This document shows positions 1-11,735 of a stretch of 64,000 bases of DNA, in pieces. The position numbers were made by a program, and so were the translations under genes. Origin of the DNA: Labia minor (lineage: Eukaryota; Arthropoda; Insecta; Dermaptera; Spongiphoridae); contig OY720348.1 of the NCBI GenBank assembly GCA_963082975.1, positions 67,977,719 to 68,041,718 on the forward strand, in the 5' to 3' direction. The notes under the pieces were generated by a model. The model was not told the DNA's origin, searched no databases, and saw only the letters and a list, made by a program, of their open reading frames with translations. The stretch's first letter is position 1. Each line of letters opens with the position of its first letter.

Positions 1-595
1 CTGCCCCCCGTGTACATATAATCTCATTTCTTTCATGATTATATTTAATACATTAATTTTTAATGTTTTTTTTTTGTTTCTATTATGATAATAAATTATT
101 TACTTTTAATGTATCTTTATATGCAAGATAACTAAATAAATCATTTCGCTTGGAGGCATGAAAACAAAATTAATTTCTCATTCAATAACGAGAAGATTAA
201 GTGTATGTGGTAAGTGACCAGCATGCACCGCTCCATATTCGAATGACAAAAAAATAGTTAAAATTTGTTTAATAAAATTAAATTTAATATATTGAATATT
301 ATATATATATACCATAAATAAATTTTTTTCAGGAAATAAAAGGAAAAAATACATAACATCATGTTATTTTGATTTATTTTAAATAAAACAATTTATATAC
401 AATATTACATACAATTAAAAAGAAAAATTTTAAATACTTTTTAATAATTCAATGTAGAGGTTTCCAAAGAAGAAGCAAATTGGAATTTGTGATGGATCAC
501 ATGATACGTGAATCGAAAAACCTTATTATGATTAAATTTTAGTTTATTGCAAATACATTAAAACTAAACAAATATGATTAAATTACAGTATAATT
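1..595. other. AT-rich intergenic DNA, no gene seen
   Basis: Only AT-rich sequence with homopolymer runs and a short TA microsatellite near 300. I see no ORF, RNA gene or recognisable repeat family. Confidence 0.5.
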
Positions 596-607
596 GTATA
601 TTTGATT

Positions 608-884
608 CTTCTTAAGGTGCCGTCTCCCTTTCGGGGTTTGGCTATCATCATGACTAAGATAGCCTTAGAAGCTGCCCAGCCATGATGATTTTTCTTGGGA
701 ATGTTAATGCGGTGGTTTCCCGTTGCCTTCAGCATGTATAGAACCAGGAACTGATAGTTCCTGGAGCCTGAGGCAGCTGATGTTAAATTGAATTTTATTA
801 GAAAAATTTGATCTTAGTTGGAATCGAACGCCGACTTCTTGTGTAAAAAATTGCTACGCTACACTCTCAGCTAGCTGCCTTATC
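608..884 (-). mobile_element. tRNA-derived SINE, complete, with target duplication
   Basis: Read on the minus strand the element starts near 884 with a tRNA-like head. An A-box-like TAGCGTAGCAA lies at about 851-863 and a B-box-like GTTCGATTC at 820-829, followed by a non-tRNA body. The element is flanked by a 12-bp direct repeat with one mismatch (596-607 GTATATTTGATT and 885-896 GTATATTTTATT), as expected from target-primed insertion. No poly(A) tail is visible at the 3' side (near 608). It differs in body sequence from the other SINE family at 29.7, 39.2, 40.4 and 60.3 kb. Confidence 0.75.
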
Positions 885-1651
885 GTATATTTTATTATAC
901 ATAATGATAGCCCGGTTTGAATTAATGCTATAACTTAGACAACAACCTCGAGTGTTGTATACATGTTAAGATGGAAATAAAAACTACTTAATGTTCGTTT
1001 TAAATTAAATTAATTTATCGAAAAAAATAAAATAAAATTTTAAAAAAACATAAGAATTATTATTTTTCCATTAATCAATAATTTGAATAAAAAATGTAAA
1101 AATCTTTTATTATTATTAAACTGTAATATATTTAGAACATAAATAACACCTTTTTTTAATCCGATACCTAGAATATGATATAAGTGAAGTTTTAGAAAAA
1201 TAGACTAGGTGGCTCGATTTTTTTTTGTCTGCAAGTCTATTTCGAGGGTTACTGAGTAATAGAAATGCACCAACAAATAATGGATATAGTGATTCAGAAT
1301 TATTAATGGATTTAAATAAAAGATATTCATTTCTAATATATTGGACTAGTTATTACAAAAGTGATTTATTAATTTAAGAACAATCTAGGTCGATTGTCTC
1401 TGTTATACAATTTTAAGAAATTTCGCCCAAATTTTGTGCACGTGAAAGAACATCACTATTTTGAAAAGACACCTTGGAAACCTCTTGTATATATGCAATA
1501 CTATAAACTGCTTGATATTTGTTTGATAGCCTAAATAAAACCTATTTTTTAATATTCAATGAAGTCAAAACATAGGAATAGATTAAAGTAATATAATAAG
1601 AACAAAAAAATATTTATTAAATAATCACAATTGAATGTTTTGGCTATAACC

Positions 1652-1977
1652 CAGTGATTCCCAAACTGTGAGCCGCAGCTCCCTGGGGAGCCGCGAAAAA
1701 ATTTCCTAATACTTGAAATTTTTTGAACATTTTCGATTGTTTTTAAAATTTTTACAATTTGTCTCTAAAAAAAAAAAGTTCAACCGTTTTTTGACCAAGC
1801 TTTTGAACATTTTGTACTTTTTTTTCAAAATTTTTTAAATTTGTCTCTTTAAAAAAAACAAAATAAAGCGCAACCGTTTGTCCTGGTTTGGTGTTTTCGA
1901 AATATTAATTAAGGGAGCCGAGGAAAGAATCCGATGTATTATGGGAGCCGTATACCGAAAAAGTTTGGGAACCTCTG
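1652..1977. mobile_element. hAT-type MITE, exact 8-bp TSD
   Basis: Terminal inverted repeats CAGTGATTCCCAAACT and AGTTTGGGAACCTCTG enclose about 0.3 kb without coding capacity. The 8-bp target duplication CTATAACC is exact (1644-1651 and 1978-1985), which defines a hAT insertion. The interior carries two degenerate copies of the roughly 80-bp AT-rich monomer amplified at 22.0-22.9 kb. Confidence 0.9.
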
Positions 1978-2049
1978 CTATAACCGATATTAATAAATTT
2001 TAGGAGAAATGGTTTTTCAGACGAGTGAAAAATTTGTATATGGTTAAAA

Positions 2050-2275
2050 CAGTGATTCTCAACCTTTTTTTTTACCGGGGCACACTTTTAACGGTTTAAA
2101 AATTTGACGGCACACAAATAAAAGATAAGTGTAAAAGTTTACCATATTGAAAAAAAGTGGTACCAAAAACCGTTTACCTATTTTTTTTTTAGAACCAAAT
2201 TGGAAAAATTTATAAACAAAGTCGGAAATATTTAAGAGCCTCATAATCTCGCGGCACAGTGGTTGAGAATCACTG
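2050..2275. mobile_element. hAT-type MITE, exact 8-bp TSD
   Basis: It begins CAGTGATTCTCAACC and ends GGTTGAGAATCACTG, a near-perfect inverted terminal repeat. The target duplication GGTTAAAA (2042-2049 and 2276-2283) is exact. The interior holds one copy of the AT-rich monomer (GTTCTAAAAAA / ACATTTCCGA type, inverted here). An apparent ORF across it is a chance product. Confidence 0.92.
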
Positions 2276-2398
2276 GGTTAAAATAAATGAGACTATCGGT
2301 CATGATAGATATACAAAATAAAGAGAAATGTGTGGGAATTGCTAGAAAATAGGAATTGGATTGAGCTTACTCAGAATATTTGGTGATATCGCAATTGG

Positions 2399-2672
2399 TT
2401 ATTTTTTACGATATGGTGTATATGAATTTGCACGACGTTTATTGGAATTAGATTTTTGTTTGTTTTTAAAAGATTCGTTATTCACACATTCCTTTTTTGC
2501 AACCTTATTATTTTCAATATGAGTATTTTTTTCAATTGTTTTTAATATCATATTTCTAAGAAAACGTTTATTTGTTGATGGAAGTGGACATTTCCTCCAA
2601 CCCATTGCTCCAATTTCTGATGATCTTATTGCTGCTCTTTTTGCTTCTTGTAATAGAGCTTCAGCAGCTAAT
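2399..2672 (-). CDS. POLR1D: POLR1D isoform 2-like protein, coding exon 2
   Basis: This is the second and last coding exon of a small minus-strand gene. Joined to 3133-3167 it gives 102 residues ending at TAA (2399-2401). The 3' splice site TTTTATAG ends at 2673 and the split AG|A codon restores arginine. The protein holds LLQEAKRAAIRSSEIGAMGW followed by RKCPLPSTNKRFL, closely matching the conserved core of vertebrate POLR1D isoform 2 (a short protein from the POLR1D locus, distinct from the AC19 polymerase subunit). The C-terminal half is Lys/Asn-rich and basic (NKQKSNSNKRRANS), again as in that family. The molecular function of this isoform is poorly known, so I infer none. I saw no AC19-type exon within 1-2398. 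Confidence 0.85.
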
Positions 2673-3132
2673 CTATAAAAGAAAAAATTCAAATGTTTAA
2701 TACAAAATATCAATTGTTGATATGAAATAACACATTCTTAATAAATATTTTTACAAAAAAGCATGGTAATTATTCAGTTCAACCACGTGAGGTAAGGGAG
2801 GTTAATTACTTTACCAAACTTGTTCCATTAAATAGTCCTAATCATCCTTTCTTAGAAATTTGTATGGGCATTATCAATAGATTAATATAGGCATATATAT
2901 ATATATATAATGATACCAGATATTCATATCTGTTATAATTTAATTTTTTTTTTTAATATTCATCTAAATTTAAATTAAAAATATAAAATATATTAATGAA
3001 AAGAAAAATTTAAGTATAAAATAAGATTTCTATATTTATTTATATTTTTAAATAAAATAAAAATAGAAAATAGAAAATGAAAAGAACAAATAATCTCTTC
3101 CTAATTATATTTTGAATATTAATGTAAATTAC

Positions 3133-3167
3133 CTTTCAATATCATCATCAGTTGAATGTTCATTCAT
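3133..3167 (-). CDS. POLR1D: POLR1D isoform 2-like protein, coding exon 1
   Basis: This short first coding exon reads MNEHSTDDDIE plus two bases of an arginine codon, then a GTAATT donor (intron 2673-3132, 460 bp). An acidic start leading straight into the LLxEAKR helix is what the vertebrate isoform 2 has. The ATG at 3165-3167 is preceded on the minus strand by AAA. The 5' UTR and promoter lie in AT-rich DNA above 3167. A GTAAGTAAG donor-like site on the minus strand near 4245-4253 could mark an upstream non-coding exon, but this is weak. Confidence 0.75.
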
Positions 3168-6100
3168 TTTAATTTTTAATTTATTAATATTGATCTTTAA
3201 TTTATTGCGTAATTTTAATTTATGATATTTAAAACATTTAATACAAATTTTGGAAAATTAAAAATGAACAAATAATATGGTAATTATTTCCGTGGTTCCG
3301 AGATAGAAATGATTGTGATAATGGTGATAATATAACTAGGATAACTAGTTGTCAAATATATAAAATGAATCAAAATCGTTTCTTGACAATTCTTATGAAA
3401 TTGAAAAACATTTCGCAAGAGGTCGCTACTTGCATCATATTTCAGAAAATAAGAATAAATATTAAAAATTATATGTGCAAAATCATTAAATAAATATTTT
3501 TTGAAAAATTATTGTTTTTGAAAATAATTTAATAATTAAATAAAATGAATCACAATTTTAAATTAATTTTAATTTTTGGTTCTTATATTGGTTCTTTCAA
3601 TATCACGATTATTGATCATTAATTGAAGCTGAATGATTGCTATATTAATACCATTGATAATACTATTTTGTCAATATATATATATATATGGTTAATACTT
3701 ATTTATATATTATACTATTCTTAAAAATGATAATATTAATATAATTTGAATGAAATTAGATTTCTATCCTAAAAAACATTCTATACCAGAAAGGTATTTA
3801 TTTAAATTTCTGTTTTAAATTATAATTATATAAATCATAACACACAATAGAAAACTTCCTTTTACTTTCACTATCATTTTAATTTATTATTATTATATTT
3901 TAATTAAGTTTATACTAAATCTTGGTTAGTTAAATTTCAAAAACTAAATTTCACAAAATATTTTAATCAATTTTTAGACAAATGATTTTATTTTATAACT
4001 TCCAATTTTATCACAAAAGAAAAAATTAATTATTGAAATAAATACATTATATTTACTAATTGGTGTTGGTATTGTGAATCTTATAATCTTTTATTTTTTT
4101 AACAGAGATCTTTTTAATATTTATTTTTTTATATACTTGATTCTTTATGGTTAATCATCTTATGAACATAATCTATTAATGTAAAATATTTTGATGTATT
4201 TCATTTGAATATGTTATTTAATAAAATAATTATTCTTACTTACCGGTGTTGGTGTTATTTCATTTCCTTTTTGATTTATTAGTTCATATTATGAAGCAGT
4301 TCTTCAATCATAAAACACAAGTAAGTTAAAATGCATGTTGCATGTTAACAGTTTTTTTTTTAAATTTAGTGTATATTCTAATACTCCCTTTAAGTTTTCT
4401 AACATAAACTAAATCTAATCAATGTTTATTTTGTTTAATTATACAGGTTTCTTGTCTGCATATTAGGATTGATGTAATTTTCGAATGAGTAAATTCGAGT
4501 GATAATGATTGTGGGTAAATGAAACTCTTTTTATCATTAAACCTCATTTATTTATAAAAACAAACAATCCAAGTTAAATCACCTACATTGAGTTACATAT
4601 ATAAAAATTTAATATGCACAATAGTTGATTGTGAGTCAATCTTTATAAATATTTTTCTATATCAAAGCGATCCTAAATTGAACAATCTCTTTAATTATTA
4701 AAAAAGGGTGGTTCGATCTAATTTTGGAATTATTTTTCCCTTGAATTGTTAAAGAAACCAGATTATTGATGACATTGCATATCATTTGGATTGAATTACA
4801 TAAAAAAGCAAAGTCGTATAAGTGGTCGATATAAAATAAAGTTTAGGAATTGTATATTTTAAACCAATTTATTCATTATGGACCTATATAGGCCTCTCCT
4901 GAAATAGTAGGAAAATGAACTAATCTGAACAATAGAAATACATAAAACAATCATATTTTTAATAGATTATTAATGAAATAATTTCAATATAAATAAAATT
5001 GAAATTAATATCACCATAAGTAAAATAAAAAGATTAGAAATATAAAAAATAATTCTGGATTTTTTAGGTAATCATTGTAAATTCTTTCCCCCTCTCAAAA
5101 AAATATTTTCTATATTTGACATTTCGAAATACAATTAACATTTATATAATAATTAATAAAAAATGTCGATTCGAATAAATCTCTTAAATAGATATACTAG
5201 CTAATATTTTTGATTCTTTTCATCTAGCAAACATTTATTAATTTAAAAAAAATATAAATCTATCTTTATTAACGTTTATTGCATATTAATTTGATAATAA
5301 GTATTATAAAATATTATAATGCCTATTAAATAATTTAATTTATCAGATAATTTCATTAATACATATGAATGATATTTATTTGAATACTTAATGCCGTTTA
5401 GTCACTTCGGGCATAGTATTAAATTATTATTTTTTTAAATGGAAAGGCATCTTTAATTAGCCGTAATATAGTCTGAAAAGAACTAATTAATGATTTTGAA
5501 TAATAATAATCAGGGAGGTACCCAGGATTAAATATAGGGAGAGAGGGAATTTTATAACGAAAAGAAAAAATAAAATCAAAATTAAGAGAAATCTGTAAAA
5601 TTAAAGCAGTACTATTTCAATGATTAACAATCTAATTTTGTTTCATTTCATCACTATAAGTAATGAATCTCGTCTCAAAAGAGAAATATTTGTGTGAATA
5701 CAAATTTAGGATTAAATATTTAAATTTGTAAATATATCAAGGTACTTTTTGTGATTGTTTCTAGATACATACATGGATACATTTCTGTAACAATATTTAA
5801 AAATCTACGAAAAAAAAGTTTTTAATGTATAAATTTTATCTAAATCAAGAGATGAATAAATATAGTAGATAGCCATATTTTAGTAATTATAATAACTTTA
5901 ATGAATAATAAATAAATTAAAAAAAAACATTTAAAATACCAAATTATAAAAGATTTCAAGAAAGGACATGAATGGTTTGTATGCGTTTACAAATCTCAAT
6001 TTTATATCAATCTATCTTATAGAATTCAATAAATAATTTACCATTTTTTTAAAATACCTTTATTTATAAACCAATTATATATAATAGGTGCTTGCATGTA

Positions 6101-6299
6101 TTTTAATCAGTGACATCTATGCGAAGTATCAAAGCAAACAAACTAACCTAACTATTAAATTCGATGATTTTGACATTTCTGTACATAAAATAACAGATTT
6201 CCATTGAGTATTATTGAGTTATTGAGTGTATATAAACGCTAATCTTGGAACGCTCAAAATTACATTTACATTTTCAACATTTATTACTTTTGTTTGATT
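3168..6299. other. Long AT-rich intergenic stretch
   Basis: No gene or well-bounded transposon seen. Short TA microsatellites occur near 2897 and 3680. The promoter of the POLR1D-like gene should lie just above 3168 but has no clear motif by eye. Confidence 0.4.
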
Positions 6300-7110
6300 T
6301 AAAGAAATTTGCTGTCAGAGAGCCTATTAAACACAGAAACTTATGGTGATGCTGCTCCGTCATATCCCAATTGTCTGTTTTGCTTTCAACCATTTAAAAG
6401 TGGTGGATGTCAATGACAAAGGACAATTCAAAAGGAGAGAAATTGGCTACCACACGAATTGACTAAACATGCCATTTCGAACTGTTTCAACATCGCGGTT
6501 TCATTGCTTATTAGGGGAAAAAAGAAGAGTTGTCTGTTGTGTCTTGTGTCTGGCAATGAAAAGTTGATCTACTACGACAATCCCAAGCGCAAAAGTCATA
6601 GGTTAGTCCAGGAGAGCCATCCACATCGACACAGAAGCGGAATATTCATGGCCGTAAAATCTTGCTGTGGATATTTTGGGATCAGCAAGGTGTAGCGTTT
6701 TATGAGCTGTTAAATCCTAATGAAACTGTAACTGGAGATGTCTACCGATGTCAAATGAACTGAATTGTTGAAAAAATACCTGCAATAGCGAGTAACAGAC
6801 GCAAATTCACCCTCTTTCATGACAATGCTCGGCCACACGTTGCAAAACTTGTGAAGGATACATTGTTGCAGCTCGAATGTGAAGTTTTACCCCACCCAGC
6901 GTACTCACCAGACATAGCGCCTTTTGATTATCACTTGTCCATATCGATGTAGCATGGCACGGTTTCGAAATGCTGAAGAAATGCGAAAATGGATCGATGA
7001 TTGGATCGTTGCCAAAGCAACATCTTACTTTCGACACGGATCGTCATGATGTAAGAAAGATGGGTAAAAGTTGTAGAAAATGATGGAAAATATTTTTATT
7101 AATATATATT
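6300..7110 (+). pseudogene. Mariner transposase pseudogene (D34D type)
   Basis: Fragments in all three plus frames line up in the order of a mariner transposase. They run from THGDAAPSYP-like residues near 6335, through IYYDNPKRKSH (6570-6600), the block around YELLNPNETVTGDVYR (6700-6750), HDNARPHVAKLVKD (6818-6860) and YSPDIAPFDYHL (6902-6940), to a C-terminus resembling KVVENDGKYF at 7070-7095. The last two catalytic aspartates are spaced D34D. The first, normally in GDE, reads GNE (D to N), and several frameshifts, stops and an internal deletion are present. It cannot make active transposase. Terminal inverted repeats were not found. Confidence 0.85.
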
Positions 7111-7993
7111 GTACCAATTTTTCTAAATAAATGCCTTTTTAAAGTGAAAAAATGATCAGAATACATGCAAACACCTAATATATATATATATTTAAATATA
7201 TAGATGACATTAATAGATTTAAGCGAAGGCACTAATTGAAAAAAAAACAATGAAAAATTTAAAACTTGTTAAATAATAAGAATATGTTAGTAAGTTGAAA
7301 AAAGGATGATTCAGATGATGTGTAACAACCAAAATGCTCATAAAGCAACTTAAAATTTCACCGAATATTTAATCAAAAATTATTCTTTTATAAAGTTTTA
7401 TATCTTTTAAATTTAATTTTAATTTATATTAACAATATAATGAAATTATATATAAAGCAATTTTATGGAAATTATTTATTTCTGAAAATATTATTAATTT
7501 TTATTTTAGTATAATAAATGTTTAAAATTTTATATGTTCAATTACTCATTCTCAGGATTGTCTAACCATAAATATAAAATAATTTACTTATGAAACGAAT
7601 TAATCTTATAATACTAACTTTCTCTATATATATTATATAAATAATAATTACAATTTTAATTATTTTCAATTATTCTTCTTCTTAAACTTTAATCTTAATA
7701 TTGATTTGTATTGATCAACTATTAAAACATAAACTAAACTTATTTCCATAAATATTAATTTAAAAAAAATCAACATTTCCTATTTCTATTTATTTATTCT
7801 CTTTCTAATATCAATAATATTTATCAATTTTACATATAAATCAAATGATCCATTAAAATTGTTTATTTATCCCCATAATAAATTGAAACACTCTCACAAA
7901 TTATTACAAGTCATATTGAAATAAAAAAAAAGTTAACTTCCAAAATATTTTTAAAAATTATTATAACTATATTGATTTTTTTTTCATTTTTAG
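7111..7993. other. AT-rich spacer
   Basis: Low-complexity AT-rich DNA with a TA run near 7177. No gene seen. Confidence 0.4.
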
Positions 7994-8051
7994 AAGACTT
8001 CAAGCTTTATGATTGTCTTTCAAAGATGACTATATTAAAATCTCAAAATTG
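7994..8051 (+). other. Candidate 58-nt internal exon
   Basis: A long T-rich tract ending TTTTTAG at 7993 and a strong donor G|GTAAGTATT at 8052 frame 58 nt. One frame is open throughout (18 codons plus split codons, reading DFKLYDCLSKMTILKSQN) and contains an ATG with A at -3. It lies 1.7 kb upstream of, and on the same strand as, the first micropeptide exon, so it could be an upstream exon of that transcript or part of an unseen gene. I do not recognise the peptide, and splice-like signals arise by chance in AT-rich DNA. Confidence 0.3.
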
Positions 8052-8370
8052 GTAAGTATTATATTAAGTATTTATTGATCTTTTATTTAATTTATATACA
8101 AATCTTAAATATTCTCACCTTTCTTCTAAAAATTATTACCCTTATCCTTATCATCATTCCAAGCCTCCTCAAAACGTACATCAATTATGTACATCTAATA
8201 AATTCTCCAGTCTTTAAAATTATTTTTCAAATGACTTATAATTAATCTTCAGTATTTTATCAAATGTTCTTGAATTTAAATTAAAATTCATCATATTTAA
8301 AGTATAAATATTCGAGCAAACAGAGAAAAACATCTAAATATATGGGGCTCTGTAATTTAATAATTTGATG

Positions 8371-8402
8371 TATCTATATCTATCTATCTATCTATCTATC
8401 TC
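8371..8402. repeat. (TATC)n microsatellite tail of a LINE
   Basis: A TATC run lies directly at the 3' end of the minus-strand LINE fragment, a usual tail position for non-LTR elements. Confidence 0.85.
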
Positions 8403-8860
8403 TGTGAACTCGAAAGTTCTTGGCTGCAGCAACCACATTTCTCCAATTGTCCCTATCCTGAGCCATAACCATCCATCTCCTACCCTCTCCCATCTCACGT
8501 CCCTTCCTACATTGTCCACCCACTGCCTTCTTGGTCTTCCAAACGGACGTTTCCCAATCGGTCTCCCTACTAATATATTTTTCGCCATTCTTTCCTCTCT
8601 CATTCTAGCCCTGCTTATCCCAGCCTTCTCGATTTTATAACCCTAACTATGTTTGAAGATGCATAGAGGTCATGCAATCCCTCGTTATGCCATCTCCGTC
8701 ATCCCCCGGTGACTTCATCTTTCTTTGAACCATAAATGCTGCGAACAATCCTAATCTCAAATACTCTAAATCTACTCTCGTCTCCTAAGGTCATCGACCA
8801 TGCCTCACAGTCATATAATACAACCGGCAAAATAATTGTTTTTAATATTTTAATTTTGAT
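8395..8860 (-). mobile_element. Non-LTR retrotransposon 3' end, degenerate
   Basis: Minus-strand translation gives the C-terminal region of a LINE reverse-transcriptase polyprotein. It reads LYDCEAWSMTLGDESRFRVF, then RSIYGSKKDEVTG, a frame break, IVRVIKSRRLG and finally GKRPFGRPRRQWVDNV. These are the thumb and post-RT landmarks (DCEAW, GRPRRRW) common in arthropod LINEs. Stops and a frameshift show it is dead. Only the last 0.45 kb is present, a typical 5' truncation, and it ends in the TATC microsatellite. Related scraps are at 43222-43305 and 58742-58800. Confidence 0.85.
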
Positions 8861-9028
8861 TCACTTTGATAATAATTTTGACAAGATAAACCCCTTTAGT
8901 GTATGATAACCGGCGTTACTCGATTGCAACCTCGATTTAAATTCTTATGGAATATTATTATCCTTCTTGATTACATATAGAACCTATAAGTATTTAATAT
9001 ATATATATATATATTTAATCTAATATAA

Positions 9029-9307
9029 CAGCGGTCGGGGAACTTTTTTAATCATTACCCCAAAATATTTTTGTGTAAGTTGATATTACCCCATGGTGAA
9101 GAGCAAATAAAAAAAACGAAATAGCCTCTTTTTAGCATCTTTCCTATTATAGCCCCCTATGATAATTTTGAAAAGAAAACAATAATTAAAAATTTAATTT
9201 GTAAAAATACTAACAGGTTTATAAAATAGCAAAATATATACTTTTTACTCATAAAAGTTTCATTTTTATCCCATTTGTGGTAATTTACCCCGGTTCCCCG
9301 ACCTCTG
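9029..9307. mobile_element. hAT-type MITE
   Basis: It starts CAGCGGTCGGGGAAC and ends GTTCCCCGACCTCTG. The 8-bp flanks are TAATATAA (9021-9028) and TAATATAG (9308-9315), 7 of 8 identical. The interior is non-coding; the ORF across 9157-9339 is incidental. Confidence 0.85.
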
Positions 9308-9773
9308 TAATATAGGGACGACCCTAACAAACTTGGCATTGCCTACTCCGTCCTCCACCTAATCTTGCACAGGTTTTTATAATGTATTTCTTATCCATTT
9401 TATATATATTCCGATATTTTCTTCATTCTTCTGTGGAATGTTTGGGGAAAAGGAGAAACATAAAAATGATCACACAATTTATAAAATAATAAATATAAAC
9501 TTTTTATATATATAAATGAAAATAATATTGTTTGTGTCATAATAAAAAATTAGAAATTTCCAAAACATTTTTTTAATGCACAATTATAATGTTAATAAAT
9601 AAATATAATAATAATAATAATAATAATAATTTATTAATTATTTTGAATGTAATCACTCCAGAGAATAAGATATAAATAAATTGTTTTTAATAATGTTTCA
9701 AGATGAAAAGTGCTTAATAAGCTTTATGATAGTTTTAAAGTTCAATGTAAATTAAGAATTGCCAGCAAGCTTG

Positions 9774-9804
9774 TATAAAGTTCTCGATTTGGATGCTGAC
9801 GTCA
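9774..9804 (+). promoter_or_regulatory. Candidate promoter of the first micropeptide exon
   Basis: TATAAA at 9774-9779 and a palindromic CRE-like TGACGTCA at 9797-9804 sit at the left border of a conspicuously less AT-rich block (about 9780-10242) that ends with the micropeptide ORF. The CRE lying about 20 bp downstream of TATA is not a classic arrangement. The TATA sequence may be chance, and the ORF may instead belong to a downstream exon. Confidence 0.25.
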
Positions 9805-10141
9805 AAGCACTTGTAAACATCAGCCCTGGAGCGGAAAAGTTTCCCCTGCCTTGATGGACATGTTATTTTTATGCTTGACTTATAGTATTTTCAAATAGGG
9901 CTCCTATATTAAGGGAACGGAGTTTGTTTATATGAAAAAATTTGACTCGGGCGGGGCGAAAGATCCAGTTGCTAGCATGTCAAGTGGTTGATAAGGTCAC
10001 ATCGAATTCACTCTTCAGCAGTTGATGAGGACCATTTCCTTCCCAACTGCTTCAAGACGGTCCAGCTTAGCACAATTCTCTTGTTTCGTTCAATCGTTGG
10101 ATGCGCTTGCAAGTGAACATTTGCTCATTACTCAATTCAAA

Positions 10142-10237
10142 ATGCGTCCTGGAAGCGAATCCGGTGCCATTTTTGTCAATTATTTTATTTTAATTATCTT
10201 TCTACTTATTCTCTACCTACTTTGGCTTATGATGTGA
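10142..10237 (+). CDS. Sarcolamban-like transmembrane micropeptide 1 (31 aa)
   Basis: The ORF runs from ATG (10142, A at -3) to TGA (10235-10237). A short polar N-terminus (MRPGSESG) precedes one hydrophobic helix (FILIIFLLILYLLWLMM). This is the size and layout of arthropod sarcolambans, the phospholamban-like peptides that bind SERCA in the muscle sarcoplasmic reticulum and slow Ca2+ uptake. It aligns without gaps to the ORF at 32229-32327, identical at 13 of 31 positions by hand count (M1, S5, E6, G8, Y14, I16-I19, L21, L24, L26, L27). The reading frame is open upstream to 10022, but the internal ATG fits the family length. A donor AAAAAG|GTAATT lies 5 nt past the stop, as in the second copy. 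The usual LFTTF motif is altered to IFVNY, so it is the more diverged copy. A chance hydrophobic ORF is the alternative. Confidence 0.6.
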   Translation: MRPGSESGAIFVNYFILIIFLLILYLLWLMM

Positions 10238-10377
10238 AAAAGGTAATTCACTAAAATAATAATAAATACATTTCTACTTCTCATTCCTCAAATTTTTTTT
10301 TAAATTTATTTTTATTTATAGAATTATAGGAGTTATCTTTAAGAGAAATACAATATTATTTAATTATTATAACGTTT

Positions 10378-11735
10378 TTATATTATAATTATAACGTTTT
10401 TCTTAATTTCACTTGGCGTATGTCTTTGAGTCTCTCTGTCTGTTCGCTCTTTTGACAAATTGAAATCAATTTTTCATCATCTTTAAATTGAGACTTTTGA
10501 AAATTTTTATAGATTTTTCAATGGATCGTTAGAAGGTATAGAAGAAATATAATTAAATTATAATTAATTAATTGTAATATAATTAGCGATTAATTACTTT
10601 TAGTAATTAAATCCTTTTGTATTGCTCCGATTAATTTTATTTCAACGGATTCTGAAACATAAATATTGATTTCAGGATAGATTTTCATTTTGATGGTATT
10701 TAAAATTTTTTTATAGCATTAAAATTAATGATGAATTCTTATTAATCAGTTGTTTCGCCAGTGAAGAGGGTTTTTCCCCCTCAAATGGCATAGATAAAAA
10801 GGTCCTTTTTTTATATATGTCCCCGAGAGAAAAAAAAACAATAACCTTTCTTTTATGAAGACAATATGAGTACAATATCCTATATACATTTATAAAATCT
10901 TATATCAATAAAAATTATTTATTTATAAATATAGTATAATAATTATTATTCAATAGTAACATTTACTTAACATAAATACATCAAATCAATTTTGGAAGAT
11001 TAATATATTTTTTTTGTTTTATTCAATTTGCAAATTTTCGTATAACTTCACCTTTTCTATTTCTCTTGTTATATTAAATAAATTTATCATATTAAAATTG
11101 CACTAAAAAGAATAAAATAATAAAATATAAAAAAAATTTATAAAATAACGTTTTTCCAATAGTGTAAAAAGAATAAAATAATTTTTCTATAAGCCTTACA
11201 AAGTTTATGGATGAATTGCTTCATATTAAACTAAAACTAATTAGTTTTCATTTGATTTCTATGCAATTAACTTCCTTTATATTGCTATAATTCATATATA
11301 TACATACATACCACACTAAAACACTTAATTAACAAGTAACACTATTTCTTCTAATATAATCAACCATTTTGGATTTGATTGATAATATGTAAATTTAATA
11401 AAAATTCTTTTAAATTTTGATACATACTTTGATATAAGTATATTACAGTAAAAAATAATATAAGATTAATATCTTAGCTCTTAAACTATCAATTTTATTG
11501 CATGATAAAAAACTTTATCAGTTTATGCGTTTAATAAAATTATTATTACAAAAATTTGACTTGATTGTTCATATACATAAATAAAACTAAATGCGCCCAA
11601 CGTTTTTCGTTGAATATGAAGCAATTCATCCATAAACTTTGTCAGGCTTATAGAAAAATTATTTTATTCGTTTTAGTTCATTGGAAAAACGTTATTTTAT
11701 AAATTTTTTTTATATTTATATTTTCATATATATAT
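10378..11735. repeat. Family D repeat with foldback arms
   Basis: The left part (phrases such as CTGTTCGCTCTTTTGACAAA near 10440) matches 27130-27180. The right part (11590-11720) matches 27670-27790. Within this copy about 110 bp at 11110-11240 recurs inverted at 11600-11720, with shared words such as TTTATGGATGAATTGCTTC and its complement. No coding region or clear TSD seen. Confidence 0.6.

Noticed and set aside
8365-8640. Plus-strand 91-codon ORF
   Set aside because: Antisense shadow of the LINE reverse-transcriptase C-terminus and its TATC tail.
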